Shown piece by piece: positions 48,503 through 56,698 of a DNA stretch of 64,000 nucleotides. Origin of the DNA: Kaiparowitsia implicata GSE-PSE-MK54-09C (GTDB lineage Bacteria > Cyanobacteriota > Cyanobacteriia > Elainellales > Elainellaceae); the NCBI GenBank assembly GCA_019359435.1, contig JAHHHI010000065.1, forward strand, positions 62,001 through 126,000, in the 5' to 3' direction. Positions within the stretch are counted from its first letter, which is position 1, and each line of letters starts with the position of its first letter. Made by a program: the position numbers and the translations under genes. Under the pieces are notes generated by a model. That model was not told the origin of the DNA, did no database searches, and was given only the letters and a program-made list of their open reading frames with translations.

Positions 48503-48970
48503 CTAGGCGGTTGTGAATCCCTTACCCCTGACTCGCCGCACCTGCGGCAGTTGCACCACACCCACCTCTAGATTGCCCATTGCGGTCTTGCTGATCCCTT
48601 CTGCTGTTTGCCTAGCCGCGAGTTGTTCCCACACTTGCCCCGCTTGGTCTGCTCCCCGGGCATGCAAGAGCTGCATCAGCGCCACTCCTTGGGCTAGCAA
48701 GTCGTCTACATCCACGCCGCCATACTCGGGCTGATAGCGGCGCAGCCGGTGTGTCCCTTCTCCTAGCAAGATCACCGCACCGCGCCAGTTGTGGTTGCTG
48801 AGATGGTAAATGGCGACCGATATCTGCAACAAACCTTGGTAAAAACTGCGGTTCGGTTCAGTGGCCTCCATCCAAATGGCTTCTAGGGTATCGTGGCAGG
48901 CGTAATACTCCCCCTGGTTGAATTCTGCTACCCCAGTCCAAAATTCTGGGGCGATCGCCGCATCCGTCAT
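48503..48970 (-). CDS. DUF309 family protein
   Basis: 155 residues from the ATG at 48970; a longer frame to 49066 has an implausible leader. The family core is visible: 'EFWTGVAEFNQGEYYACHDTLEAIW' (in two parts), 'SFYQGLLQISVAIYHLSNHNW' and 'GAVILLGEGTHRL', a helical hairpin with conserved His and Glu. DUF309 proteins are widespread in cyanobacteria and Firmicutes; function unknown, possibly metal-binding because of the 'CHDTLEAIW' motif. It is a single gene upstream of the lpt cluster. Confidence 0.82.
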   Translation of the reverse strand: MTDAAIAPEFWTGVAEFNQGEYYACHDTLEAIWMEATEPNRSFYQGLLQISVAIYHLSNHNWRGAVILLGEGTHRLRRYQPEYGGVDVDDLLAQGVALMQLLHARGADQAGQVWEQLAARQTAEGISKTAMGNLEVGVVQLPQVRRVRGKGFTTA

Positions 48971-49319
48971 TATGCTCCCTATCCTCAACGCTGCTGGTTG
49001 CCTGACCGTCTTTAAGCATAGAGCGATCGCCCTCAGACTGAGGAAAGTCGAGGCGACACTCTGCAACTAACCCTGACAGCGTCAGCGTTTCATCCTTTAG
49101 ACAGCTTAATAGTGGCCGCGCTCAACCCTAACGGGCGATCCCCAAAGAATTAGGGCGATCGCACCCGCCAAAAGCGCCTAAAACCCGCTCTGCGACAGCA
49201 TTTATCCCCCTCCCGGGCATTGAACTTCAGGGGTGAGCGCGGTTAACTAAGACAGACGAAGCCCAGCGCTACAGGATTTGTCCTAAGCGCGAACTGTATT
49301 ACACTGAGACATTTTTATC

Positions 49320-50180
49320 ATGACGCGATGGATATTGGCAGTAACGCTGCCTCTGATGGGTGCAGTTCTATTGCAAAGCTGCGGCACTAGCACGACACCC
49401 CAAGCCGATGCCCCAGCCGCAGACACAACGACCACTGAAGCAGAACCCAGCGGTGAAACCGGAACCCTTCAAGTGCGCGCGAATGGTGAAGACTTTGTGC
49501 GTGAAGGGTTTGTCACCAAAGATGGTTGGGATGTGGAATTTGACCATGTTTACGTGACGCTAGACGAAATCTCTGCGTTTCAGACCAATCCCCCGTTTAA
49601 CCCAGAGCAAGATCCCACACCTCAAATCGAAGAGCAGGCCACTGTTTCTGAGATGCAAACGATTGATCTCGCTGAGGGTGGGGCCGATGCTGATACGATT
49701 TTGGTCGCTGAGGTCGATGCGCCCGCAGGGCAGTACAATGCGCTGTCGTGGAAGATGTCGTCTGCAGGAACTGGAGAGGTGAGCGGCTATCCCATCGTGA
49801 TGATTGGGCGAGCGTCTAAGGATGGGCAAACGGTTGAGTTCAACCTCAGGCTCGCGCAAGAGTTGGAGTTTGTGTGCGGTGAGTTTGTCGGCGATGAGCG
49901 CAAGGGCATCTTGCAAGCGGGCGACACGGCTGATGTCGAAGCTACATTCCACTTTGACCACTTGTTTGGGGATGGCGACGCGCCCCCTGACGATTCTATT
50001 AATACGGGCGCGTTGGGGTTTGACCCCTTGGCGGCGATCGCCCAAGATGGGCAGCTCGATGCGGATTCCACAGAACTTCAAGAGCAATTATCAGCAGCAG
50101 ACTACGCCACGTTAGAAGGAATCTTGCCCAGCTTGGGCCATGTCGGTGAAGGCCACTGTGCGGAGCGGATGCTGTCATGA
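49320..50180 (+). CDS. Lipoprotein of the nickel/cobalt transporter operon, DUF4382-like
   Basis: 286 residues with a lipoprotein signal (lipobox 'LLQSC', Cys at ~21) and a Thr/Ala/Glu-rich linker. The rest is a beta-rich domain ('GTLQVRANGEDFVREGF', 'VYVTLDEISAFQT', 'AGQYNALSWKMSSA') similar in style to DUF4382 domains. His, Asp and Glu are frequent near the C-terminus ('FHFDHLFGDGD', 'GHVGEGHC'), which could bind metal. It overlaps the next gene by ATGA, so it is translationally coupled to the transporter genes; a periplasmic metal-handling role is inferred. Confidence 0.7.
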   Translation: MTRWILAVTLPLMGAVLLQSCGTSTTPQADAPAADTTTTEAEPSGETGTLQVRANGEDFVREGFVTKDGWDVEFDHVYVTLDEISAFQTNPPFNPEQDPTPQIEEQATVSEMQTIDLAEGGADADTILVAEVDAPAGQYNALSWKMSSAGTGEVSGYPIVMIGRASKDGQTVEFNLRLAQELEFVCGEFVGDERKGILQAGDTADVEATFHFDHLFGDGDAPPDDSINTGALGFDPLAAIAQDGQLDADSTELQEQLSAADYATLEGILPSLGHVGEGHCAERMLS

Positions 50181-50749
50181 GACGATTGTCCCTCAAGTCC
50201 CTTAATTGGATTGGGCTGATGGCGCTGATGGGCGTGCTGCTCCCTCAGAGCCGCGCTGTGGCTCATGGTGCAGTCATGGACTATGAAATGACTCGGGCGA
50301 TCGCCATCACCGCTCAATACGACACAGGCGACCCCATGGCCCAAGCGCAGGTGGCCGTCTTTTCCCCAGACGATCCCCAAACGCCCTGGTTGACCGGCAC
50401 CACCGATGACGAGGGTAACTTTATCTTTGCGCCCGATCCAGATCAGCCTGGCTTTTGGGATGTGCAAGTGCGGCAGGCGGGTCACGGCCAGATCGTCAGC
50501 ATCGAAGTTCCTGACGTTGCCAGCAGTGCCAACGCCGCTCCCGACTCTAGCGCCGCCGCGAATCCTGAACCTGCCGCTGAAGACCAGGCCGAGTCGGCTG
50601 CCACAGGCGATGAATCTACGCCCACGGATGCCCCTGTAGCCGCTCGACCGTCTGCGGAGCCCACGCCGCTCCAGCGCGGGCTAATGTTGACCTCGGTCGT
50701 GTGGGGGTTTGTGGGCACGGCGCTTTTCTTCTTGCGCAATAAACAGTAA
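50177..50749 (+). CDS. NikL/CbiL-like periplasmic component of the metal ECF transporter
   Basis: 190 residues. A signal peptide ends near 'SRAVAHG', leaving a His-containing mature N-terminus. A carboxypeptidase-regulatory/transthyretin-like domain follows (~35-115, 'AQVAVFSPDDPQTPWLTGTTDDEGNFIF', in parts), then a disordered acidic linker and a C-terminal membrane helix ('LTSVVWGFVGTALFFL'). This architecture matches the extra NikL component of nickel/cobalt ECF systems that lack CbiN. It sits directly upstream of cbiM. Confidence 0.75.
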   Translation: MRRLSLKSLNWIGLMALMGVLLPQSRAVAHGAVMDYEMTRAIAITAQYDTGDPMAQAQVAVFSPDDPQTPWLTGTTDDEGNFIFAPDPDQPGFWDVQVRQAGHGQIVSIEVPDVASSANAAPDSSAAANPEPAAEDQAESAATGDESTPTDAPVAARPSAEPTPLQRGLMLTSVVWGFVGTALFFLRNKQ

Positions 50750-50811
50750 GACAACCATAGGCACAACCTTTTAGGCAGAGGGTTGTTTCAGTTGAATTAA
50801 GCCTAAATAGG

Positions 50812-50860
50812 TCAGAATAATGGGTGGCATGGGCTCAGCCCATGCCACCCATTATTCTGA
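50812..50860. repeat. 49-bp near-perfect palindrome between NikL-like and cbiM genes
   Basis: A 24-bp left arm (50812-50835) and its exact complement (50837-50860) around a single C. There is no T-run. It lies in an otherwise tight operon, 38 bp before cbiM. It may be a MITE-like palindrome, or a partial terminator tuning the ratio of accessory to transport genes. Confidence 0.8.
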
Positions 50861-50898
50861 GTTCCTTAGACCGATACCGAGAAAATTGGCAGTAAGCG

Positions 50899-51594
50899 AT
50901 GCATATTCCAGATGGGTTAATTCCAGTTCCGGTGGCGCTGGGTGGCTATGGGCTCACCGGGTTATTCACGTGGTATTCATTGCGACAAATCAACCGTCTG
51001 CCCAATCCCACTGTCGATATTCCCAAGGCGTCGCTGCTGACTGCTGCCTTTTTTGTCGCGTCGTCTATTCATGTGCCGGTGCCGCCCACCAGCGTTCACT
51101 TTGTGTTGAATGGGCTGCTGGGGGCGGTGCTCGGTTACTATGCGTTTCCAGCGATTGTGATTGGACTATTTTTTCAGGCGGTGATGTTTGCTCATGGAGG
51201 TCTTACGACGCTGGGGGTCAACGCGGCCATGATGGGGATTCCCGCTTTGATCGCGGCATCTATTTTTCGGCTGCATATTCACCTGCGGCGGCTGCCACCC
51301 AAGCGGGCGATCGCCATCACCGCGTTCTTGGCTGGGGTTGTGGGATTGGGTCTGGCGACGCTGATTTTTGTCGGCATTGTGATTACCAACATTCCCTCAG
51401 GGTTTAACGCTGCCACCGAGCGCGCTGCCATCTTGGGCTTGGGCTTAGCGCATGGCCCCCTGATGGTGCTAGAAGGTCTATTTACCACCATGCTGGTGTT
51501 GTTTTTGCAGCGCGTTAAACCCGACATGATGCGCGACAGCATCTATCCCCAGCTTCCCTTTGGCAAAGCCCCTGCCTCTGAGCCTCGCCGATGA
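50899..51594 (+). CDS. cbiM: Nickel/cobalt ECF transporter S component CbiM-like
   Basis: 231 residues beginning 'MHIPDGLIPVP', the diagnostic N-terminus of CbiM/NikM whose His2 and the free amino group bind Ni2+ or Co2+. It has about six transmembrane helices, including the 'SSIHVPVPPTSVHFVLNGLLGA' segment with further metal-site His. It is the substrate-binding membrane component. Metal choice between Ni and Co cannot be decided by sequence; the window also encodes a cobalamin pathway enzyme. It overlaps the next gene by ATGA. Confidence 0.93.
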   Translation: MHIPDGLIPVPVALGGYGLTGLFTWYSLRQINRLPNPTVDIPKASLLTAAFFVASSIHVPVPPTSVHFVLNGLLGAVLGYYAFPAIVIGLFFQAVMFAHGGLTTLGVNAAMMGIPALIAASIFRLHIHLRRLPPKRAIAITAFLAGVVGLGLATLIFVGIVITNIPSGFNAATERAAILGLGLAHGPLMVLEGLFTTMLVLFLQRVKPDMMRDSIYPQLPFGKAPASEPRR

Positions 51595-52391
51595 AACTGG
51601 CATTAGATGAACATGCGGGGCTCGATTCTCCACTCCACCGATGGGCCGCACCCTACAAAATCGTCGGGTTGGGGCTGCTGATGTTGGCGTTTGCCAGCAT
51701 TCGAGACTTGCGGCTGCTGCTGCCGATGCTGAGCATCGCGGGGCTGGTTTATATCGCATCGCGATTGCCTGCACGGGTGCTGTTAACGCGATTGCGCTAT
51801 CCGGGATTATTTCTAGTAAGTGTGATTGTGGCGCTGCCGCTGCTATCGGGTGAAACGGTGCTGTGGCAATGGGGCTGGCTTACGCTGCGGCAAGAGGGTG
51901 TGCAAGCTATGGGGCTAATTGTGGGGCGGTTTCTATCTATTTTGACGCTGAGTGTGGTGCTGCTAGGCACCACACCGTTTGTGACGCTGGTGCGCGCGTT
52001 CCGCTCGCTAGGGTTGCCGGCGATTTTGGCGGATATGCTGCTGCTGACCTACCGCTATCTGTTTGACCTGGCAGATACGCTGGCTCAAATGCAGCAGGCC
52101 ATGCGGCTGCGCGGGTTTGGCAGGCGGCAACGACCAGCGCGGGTGAAATTTTCTTTGTGGCGCACGCTCAACCGCTTGGCTGCGCTGGCGGGCACGCTGC
52201 TGGTGCGAAGCTATGAGCAGTCGGAGCGGGTGTATAAGGCGATGCAGCTGCGCGGCTATGGGGCACGGTTGGGGAAGGGGCGGAGCGATCGCCCCCAAGG
52301 AACTGCGTTTGATTGGTGGGGGGTTGTGATCGCCCTCATCAGCGCCCTGAGCCTGGTAATCGCTGAAGCCCTGCTAAACTGGCAACGATAA
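51591..52391 (+). CDS. cbiQ: ECF transporter T component CbiQ-like
   Basis: 266 residues. Membrane segments lie in the N-terminal two thirds, and two coupling-helix motifs of the A-R-G type ('AMRLRGFGRR' and 'AMQLRGYGAR') that contact the ATPase. It couples ATP hydrolysis to metal release by CbiM. It overlaps cbiM by ATGA and precedes cbiO by 12 bp. Confidence 0.92.
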   Translation: MKLALDEHAGLDSPLHRWAAPYKIVGLGLLMLAFASIRDLRLLLPMLSIAGLVYIASRLPARVLLTRLRYPGLFLVSVIVALPLLSGETVLWQWGWLTLRQEGVQAMGLIVGRFLSILTLSVVLLGTTPFVTLVRAFRSLGLPAILADMLLLTYRYLFDLADTLAQMQQAMRLRGFGRRQRPARVKFSLWRTLNRLAALAGTLLVRSYEQSERVYKAMQLRGYGARLGKGRSDRPQGTAFDWWGVVIALISALSLVIAEALLNWQR

Positions 52392-52403
52392 ATAAGTGCT
52401 CCT

Positions 52404-53156
52404 ATGGCTTGCTGCAATTCTGCCCTGACTGTTTCAAATCTATGCTTTGGCTACCCCGATCAGCCAGATGTTCTGCAATCGGTAAATCTGGAGGTAAAAC
52501 CGGGCGATCGCCTCGGCATCATCGGCAACAACGGCTGCGGCAAAACCACCCTGTTTTTGCTGCTGAGTGGCATTCTCACGCCCGATGTCGGACACATTGA
52601 GCTGATGGGGCAGCCGGTCGTGCCGGGGCAGTTTCGCCCTGAGGTGGGCATGGTGTTTCAAAATCCAGATGACCAGCTCATTTCTGCGTCGGTATGGGAG
52701 GATGTGGCCTTTGGTCTTGAGAATTTGGGCTTTACGCCGGAGCAAATCGATCGCCGCGTGGCGGAAGCGCTGACGCTCACGGGCACCCAAGACCTAGCCC
52801 AGCGACCGCCGCATCATCTCTCGGGTGGCGAGAAGCGGATGGTGGCGATCGCCGGAGTGATTGCCATGCGTCCCCAAGTGGTGATCTATGACGAACCCAG
52901 CGCTAATCTAGATCTGCGGGCGCGCCGACGGCTCATTTGCTTTTTGCAACAGGCCCCAGACACGATGGTGATCGCCTCCCATGATTTGGAGTTTGTGCTG
53001 GAGGTGTGCGATCGCACTGTGTTGATGAACGACGGCACCCTCATTGCTGACGCTCCTCCCCGAGATCTGCTCAGCAACACCGCGCTCATGCAAGCCCACG
53101 GGCTAGAAGTGCCCTATTCGCTCCGTACAGTATCCACTTCACAATCAGCGCTGTAG
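52404..53156 (+). CDS. cbiO: ECF transporter ATP-binding protein CbiO-like
   Basis: 250 residues. Walker A 'IIGNNGCGKTTLF', Q-loop 'MVFQNPDDQLI', signature 'LSGGEKRMVAIAG' and Walker B 'VVIYDEPSANLD' are all intact; the switch His is in 'MVIASHDLEF'. It completes the transporter encoded from 49320. Its 3' end overlaps by 12 bp the remnant of an acetyltransferase gene on the other strand. Confidence 0.92.
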   Translation: MACCNSALTVSNLCFGYPDQPDVLQSVNLEVKPGDRLGIIGNNGCGKTTLFLLLSGILTPDVGHIELMGQPVVPGQFRPEVGMVFQNPDDQLISASVWEDVAFGLENLGFTPEQIDRRVAEALTLTGTQDLAQRPPHHLSGGEKRMVAIAGVIAMRPQVVIYDEPSANLDLRARRRLICFLQQAPDTMVIASHDLEFVLEVCDRTVLMNDGTLIADAPPRDLLSNTALMQAHGLEVPYSLRTVSTSQSAL

Positions 53157-53425
53157 TTTGGTTCCTGCAAAAATCTGCGACCCGTAATCACATCGAAACG
53201 GCGGCTTAACGTTAGACTCTGGCCCAATGGCTCCGAACAACTCTTTGAGTAGAGATTGAGTAGAGACTGTCGCTCTGCATGTGCCTCAGGGCGAGCGCTG
53301 TGAAACGCCTGCAGAATTCTCTCTGAACGGAGATGCAGCGTGTTTAGCTCAGGATCGTGAGCACTGTAAGGCTCGCCTGCCAGCATTCGCTCCCGCATAG
53401 ATTTTGCTGCACTCGGTTGACTCAT
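53145..53425 (-). pseudogene. Sugar O-acetyltransferase (maltose acetyltransferase type), frameshifted and truncated
   Basis: From the ATG at 53425 the N-terminal Mac domain reads 'MRERMLAGEPYSAHDPELNTL' (in parts), with 'ILQAFHSARPEAHAERQSLL'. The frame then changes near 53252; in the shifted frame the family continues as 'LLKELFGAIGPESN' and 'KPPFRCDYGSQIFAG' before a stop at 53145. The left-handed beta-helix acyltransferase domain (~100 residues) is missing, replaced by the cbiO 3' end. So it is both frameshifted and truncated. Its own normal-frame product would be 103 residues and non-functional. Confidence 0.8.
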
Positions 53426-53545
53426 ATTCGTCGGGAATCTATAGAGCAAGTAAATTCTTGAATGTCTCAACTGATATCCCACTCTTTCACAAAGCACAAC
53501 TCAGTCGGCGGCTCATACCGATCCAGCCTCGAATCCGATAGTATT

Positions 53546-55090
53546 TTACTCTGGCGATTTTGCTGAGGGGGGTGGCTCTGGCGAGGGGGGTGGCGGAGCA
53601 TCTGGCAACTGGTATGATGCAGGCGGCTCGGCGGCTCGGGGGAATGGGGCTGGGGTCGGCGGGGGCACCAGTTCTAGCTGGCGCATGGGGCGATCGCCCT
53701 CCGTTCGCGTTCGAGCCGCCGATGCGGGGGTTGCATGGCGACGGCGCGACACGCCTTCTTCGCTAGTTTCTTCTGCCACAACCTCATATAGAATGGCGCG
53801 CTTGTCGCCTTGGCCCTTCCGCAGCACTCGCCCCAGACGCTGAATATATTCCCGACTAGAGCCGCTGCCCGAGAGAATGATTGCCACCCGAGCATCGGGA
53901 ACATCCACCCCCTCATTCAGCACATGAGACACCACCAGGGTGGTGTAGATGCCCTCGCGAAACCGCTGCAACACGTCATGCCGCTCTTTGACCGGGGTTT
54001 GGTGCGTGATGGCGGGAATGAGAAACTCCTGCGAGATGCGGTAGACCGTAGCATTGTCGTTGGTGAATATCAATGTGCGGTCAGGATGGTGCTGCGCGAG
54101 TAGATCTGCTAGCACCCGCAGTTTGCCATCGGTGCCCAGGGCGATCGCTCGAGCGTCGCGATGAGCCAGCATGGCCCGGCGACCCGCTTGGGATTGAGCG
54201 CTCGCCATCACAAACCGCTGCCATCCCTCCAGGCTGCCCAGATAGAGGTTCTTCTCTTCTAAAAATCGGTTGCGGGTTTGGATCAGCGCATCGTAGCGAT
54301 CGCGCTCAGCCGCCGAAAGGGAAACGCGGATGGGCACCAAATCGTGATGCGCTAGGGCATAGCCCGCCAACTCCTCTGGGGTGCGATGGTAGACCACCGA
54401 TCCCAGCAGGTGGTCTAAATCTTGATGGCGACCGTCAGAGCGATCAGGCGTGGCGGTGAGCCCCAAGCGATACGGGGCGATCGCATACTCCGCAATTACC
54501 CGATTAAAATCGCTCGGCAAATGGTGGCACTCGTCGCAGATCAGCAGCCCATAGCGGTTGCCTAGAGTTTCGGCATGGATGGCCGCACTATCGTAGGTGG
54601 CAACTAAAATCGGCGTCCGATCCGTTGACCCGCCGCCTAGCAAGCCCACCTCACCGTCGGGAAATGCAGCCAGCAGTTGGGCATACCACTGGTGCATCAA
54701 GTCTAGGGTGGGCACGGTGATCAGCGTGCTGCGCGGCGTGGCCTGCATCGCCATTTGCGCCAAATAGGTTTTACCTGCTGCCGTGGGCAGCACCACCACC
54801 CCCTGCCGTCCCGCCGCAATCCAGGCTTCTAGCCCTTCCTGCTGATGGGGATACGGCTCACGGGTCAACGCTGGGGTTAGGGCGATCGCCTCAAATCCTT
54901 TTGCGGCATCTTCAAACGGGACTTGGTCTGCCTGTAGCGTTTCGACCAAGCGGCGATAGTGCTGTGCAGGCACCCGAAATCGCTCCACCCGGTCATCCCA
55001 CGTGGCAAATTCAATCCACGCTTTGCCGCGTGGCGGCGGGTGCAAAATCAGCGTGCCCCGGTCAAAGGTCAGTTTGGGGATGCGGGCCAT
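53546..55090 (-). CDS. XPB-like superfamily 2 DNA helicase
   Basis: 514 residues. A short N-terminal domain (~1-85) is followed by the helicase core: Walker A 'VVLPTAAGKTYLAQ' (~99-112), motif II 'LICDECHHLPS', motif III 'LGLTATPDR', and a second RecA domain with 'LIFTNDNATVYRI', 'NEGVDVPDARVAIILSGSGS' and motif VI 'QRLGRVLRKGQGD'. The pattern is that of XPB/RAD25-like helicases found in cyanobacteria and archaea, often next to a Bax1-type nuclease (DUF790); no such gene is adjacent here. The last ~50 residues are a Pro-rich tail of Pro/Ala/Ser. Confidence 0.88.
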   Translation of the reverse strand: MARIPKLTFDRGTLILHPPPRGKAWIEFATWDDRVERFRVPAQHYRRLVETLQADQVPFEDAAKGFEAIALTPALTREPYPHQQEGLEAWIAAGRQGVVVLPTAAGKTYLAQMAMQATPRSTLITVPTLDLMHQWYAQLLAAFPDGEVGLLGGGSTDRTPILVATYDSAAIHAETLGNRYGLLICDECHHLPSDFNRVIAEYAIAPYRLGLTATPDRSDGRHQDLDHLLGSVVYHRTPEELAGYALAHHDLVPIRVSLSAAERDRYDALIQTRNRFLEEKNLYLGSLEGWQRFVMASAQSQAGRRAMLAHRDARAIALGTDGKLRVLADLLAQHHPDRTLIFTNDNATVYRISQEFLIPAITHQTPVKERHDVLQRFREGIYTTLVVSHVLNEGVDVPDARVAIILSGSGSSREYIQRLGRVLRKGQGDKRAILYEVVAEETSEEGVSRRRHATPASAARTRTEGDRPMRQLELVPPPTPAPFPRAAEPPASYQLPDAPPPPSPEPPPSAKSPE

Positions 55091-55388
55091 CGGTGGGTGT
55101 CAAGATATGGCGCGGGTTCGGTTGGGTCTGTCTCTCTGTATGCTTTCTCTGTATTCTAGGACAGGTGCTCTCTCCGTTGGGGCAAGTCTGCTAGGGGAAG
55201 ACCGGGCGATCGCCCATCGTCCTCAGGTTTACACGTTAATCACCAGTATGCGTTGATAACCAGCGGGATCACGCCTATTTTCCCGCTGCAGCATTGCTGA
55301 GAAAACTTGCCAGAATGCCCCGGTTAACCAGTAAACTGATGAGTGCGGTTTGTCGATCGTTAATGAAGTCTTAAGAAAAGAGTCACCC

Positions 55389-56120
55389 GTGCGTAAACAG
55401 GTCATTGCTGGCAATTGGAAAATGTATAAGACCCAGGCAGAGGCGCTGGCCTATCTGCAAGGGCTTTTGCCACAGCTCACAGATACCCCAGACGAGCGCG
55501 AGGTGATCCTCTGCGTTCCCTTTACCGATCTAGCTGTGATGTCGCAAAACCTACACGGCGGTCTGGTGCGCTTGGGTGCGCAAAACGTCCATTGGGAAGT
55601 AGAAGGCGCGTTTACGGGCGAGGTGTCTGCGCCAATGTTAGTTGAGCTGAGCGTTTCCTATGTGGTGATCGGCCACAGTGAGCGACGCCAATACTTCGGC
55701 GAAACCGACGATACGGTAAACCTGCGGATGAGAGCCGCCCAAGAGGCCGGGCTAACCCCGATTCTCTGTGTGGGTGAAACCAAACAACAGCGCGATGCCG
55801 GGCAGACAGAGGCGGTGATCTTGCATCAGCTCAAAATCGGTTTGGATGGGGTGGATCAAACCCGGCTGGTGATTGCCTATGAGCCAATTTGGGCGATTGG
55901 AACAGGTGAAACCTGCGACTCGAAAGAGGCAAATCGGGTGATTGAAACCATCCGTCAGCAGTTGTCTTATGGGGATGTGCCGATTCAGTATGGCGGCTCT
56001 GTCAAACCTGGCAATATCGACGAGATTATGGCGCAGCCCCAGATCGATGGCGTGTTGGTGGGCGGTGCCAGTCTAGAGCCTCAGAGCTTTGGCCGCATTG
56101 TCAACTTTCAGACGGCATGA
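55389..56120 (+). CDS. tpiA: Triose-phosphate isomerase
   Basis: 243 residues from the GTG at 55389 ([12 protein letters not shown] when GTG is read as Met); a longer frame from 55350 is unlikely. Catalytic residues are visible: Lys in 'GNWKMY', His in '[11 protein letters not shown]', Glu in '[13 protein letters not shown]', and the phosphate loop '[10 protein letters not shown]'. It interconverts dihydroxyacetone phosphate and glyceraldehyde 3-phosphate in glycolysis and the Calvin cycle. Its stop overlaps the next start by ATGA. Confidence 0.96.
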   Translation: MRKQVIAGNWKMYKTQAEALAYLQGLLPQLTDTPDEREVILCVPFTDLAVMSQNLHGGLVRLGAQNVHWEVEGAFTGEVSAPMLVELSVSYVVIGHSERRQYFGETDDTVNLRMRAAQEAGLTPILCVGETKQQRDAGQTEAVILHQLKIGLDGVDQTRLVIAYEPIWAIGTGETCDSKEANRVIETIRQQLSYGDVPIQYGGSVKPGNIDEIMAQPQIDGVLVGGASLEPQSFGRIVNFQTA

Positions 56121-56401
56121 CCCAGAGCGACATTACAATTACAGTGAAGCTGTTTGCCGCTTATCAAGAGGCCTATGGGGTGCCCGAGCTAACGCTGCAG
56201 TGCGCGGTGGGAACCACGGCCTCTGAGGTGGGCGATCGCCTAATTGCAGAGCACCCCACGCTCGCCCAGTGGCGCGACGTGACGCGATTCGGGATTAACT
56301 TAGACTTTGCAGAACCAAACACGGTTCTAAACGAGGGCGATGAGCTGGTTCTGATCCCCCCCGTGAGCGGTGGCTCAGGGCCTACGATAGAAGGCCCATA
56401 A
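56117..56401 (+). CDS. MoaD/ThiS-family sulfur carrier with C-terminal extension
   Basis: 94 residues. It has the ubiquitin-like fold pattern ('[20 protein letters not shown]', '[16 protein letters not shown]', '[16 protein letters not shown]'). The family functions through a C-terminal Gly-Gly that is adenylated and thiocarboxylated, usually ending the protein; here the Gly-Gly is followed by eight more residues (SGPTIEGP). The carrier would therefore need processing, or its function has changed. In molybdopterin synthase it pairs with MoaE, not found in the window. It is translationally coupled to tpiA (ATGA). Confidence 0.8.
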   Translation: MTQSDITITVKLFAAYQEAYGVPELTLQCAVGTTASEVGDRLIAEHPTLAQWRDVTRFGINLDFAEPNTVLNEGDELVLIPPVSGGSGPTIEGP

Positions 56402-56698
56402 CGTAAATTCGAAGAATGGATTCGCTGTATAACGCTATCCAACCCAACAAGAGCCCAAGCTCTAACGTCTGCGTCATCTGCCTATTAAGCAGCACCGAAT
56501 CTAGAGTCTGGGCTTTGGAGAGGCAAACCAGTTAGATGAATGAAGGTGCCTGGGGTCGCTTGCTCAGACAAGCCTGACCGCGACCCCAGTCGCTTAAAAT
56601 TTCCAGTCGTTTGAATCAAGTATGTCGCGCAAGAGCCTCACCAATAGACACTCCTACGCAACAACCCACAGCTCATCCAAAGCGAACATCGCTCTATC
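56402..56698. other. Convergent intergenic region with a nested hairpin
   Basis: 297 bp between the moaD-like gene and the convergent glycosyltransferase gene. CTGGGGTCGC (56550-56559) pairs with GCGACCCCAG (56580-56589), and a smaller CTTG/CAAG stem lies inside. It may serve as a terminator for one or both genes; there is no strong T-run. No gene was seen. Confidence 0.5.

Noticed and set aside
49071-49319. Cobalamin or NiCo riboswitch before the metal transporter operon
   Set aside because: No cobalamin-box core or NiCo riboswitch four-way junction could be traced; no NikR-type operator was seen.
50820-51407. 195-residue plus-strand frame overlapping cbiM
   Set aside because: It translates the palindrome and an alternative frame of cbiM; cbiM has clear family motifs.
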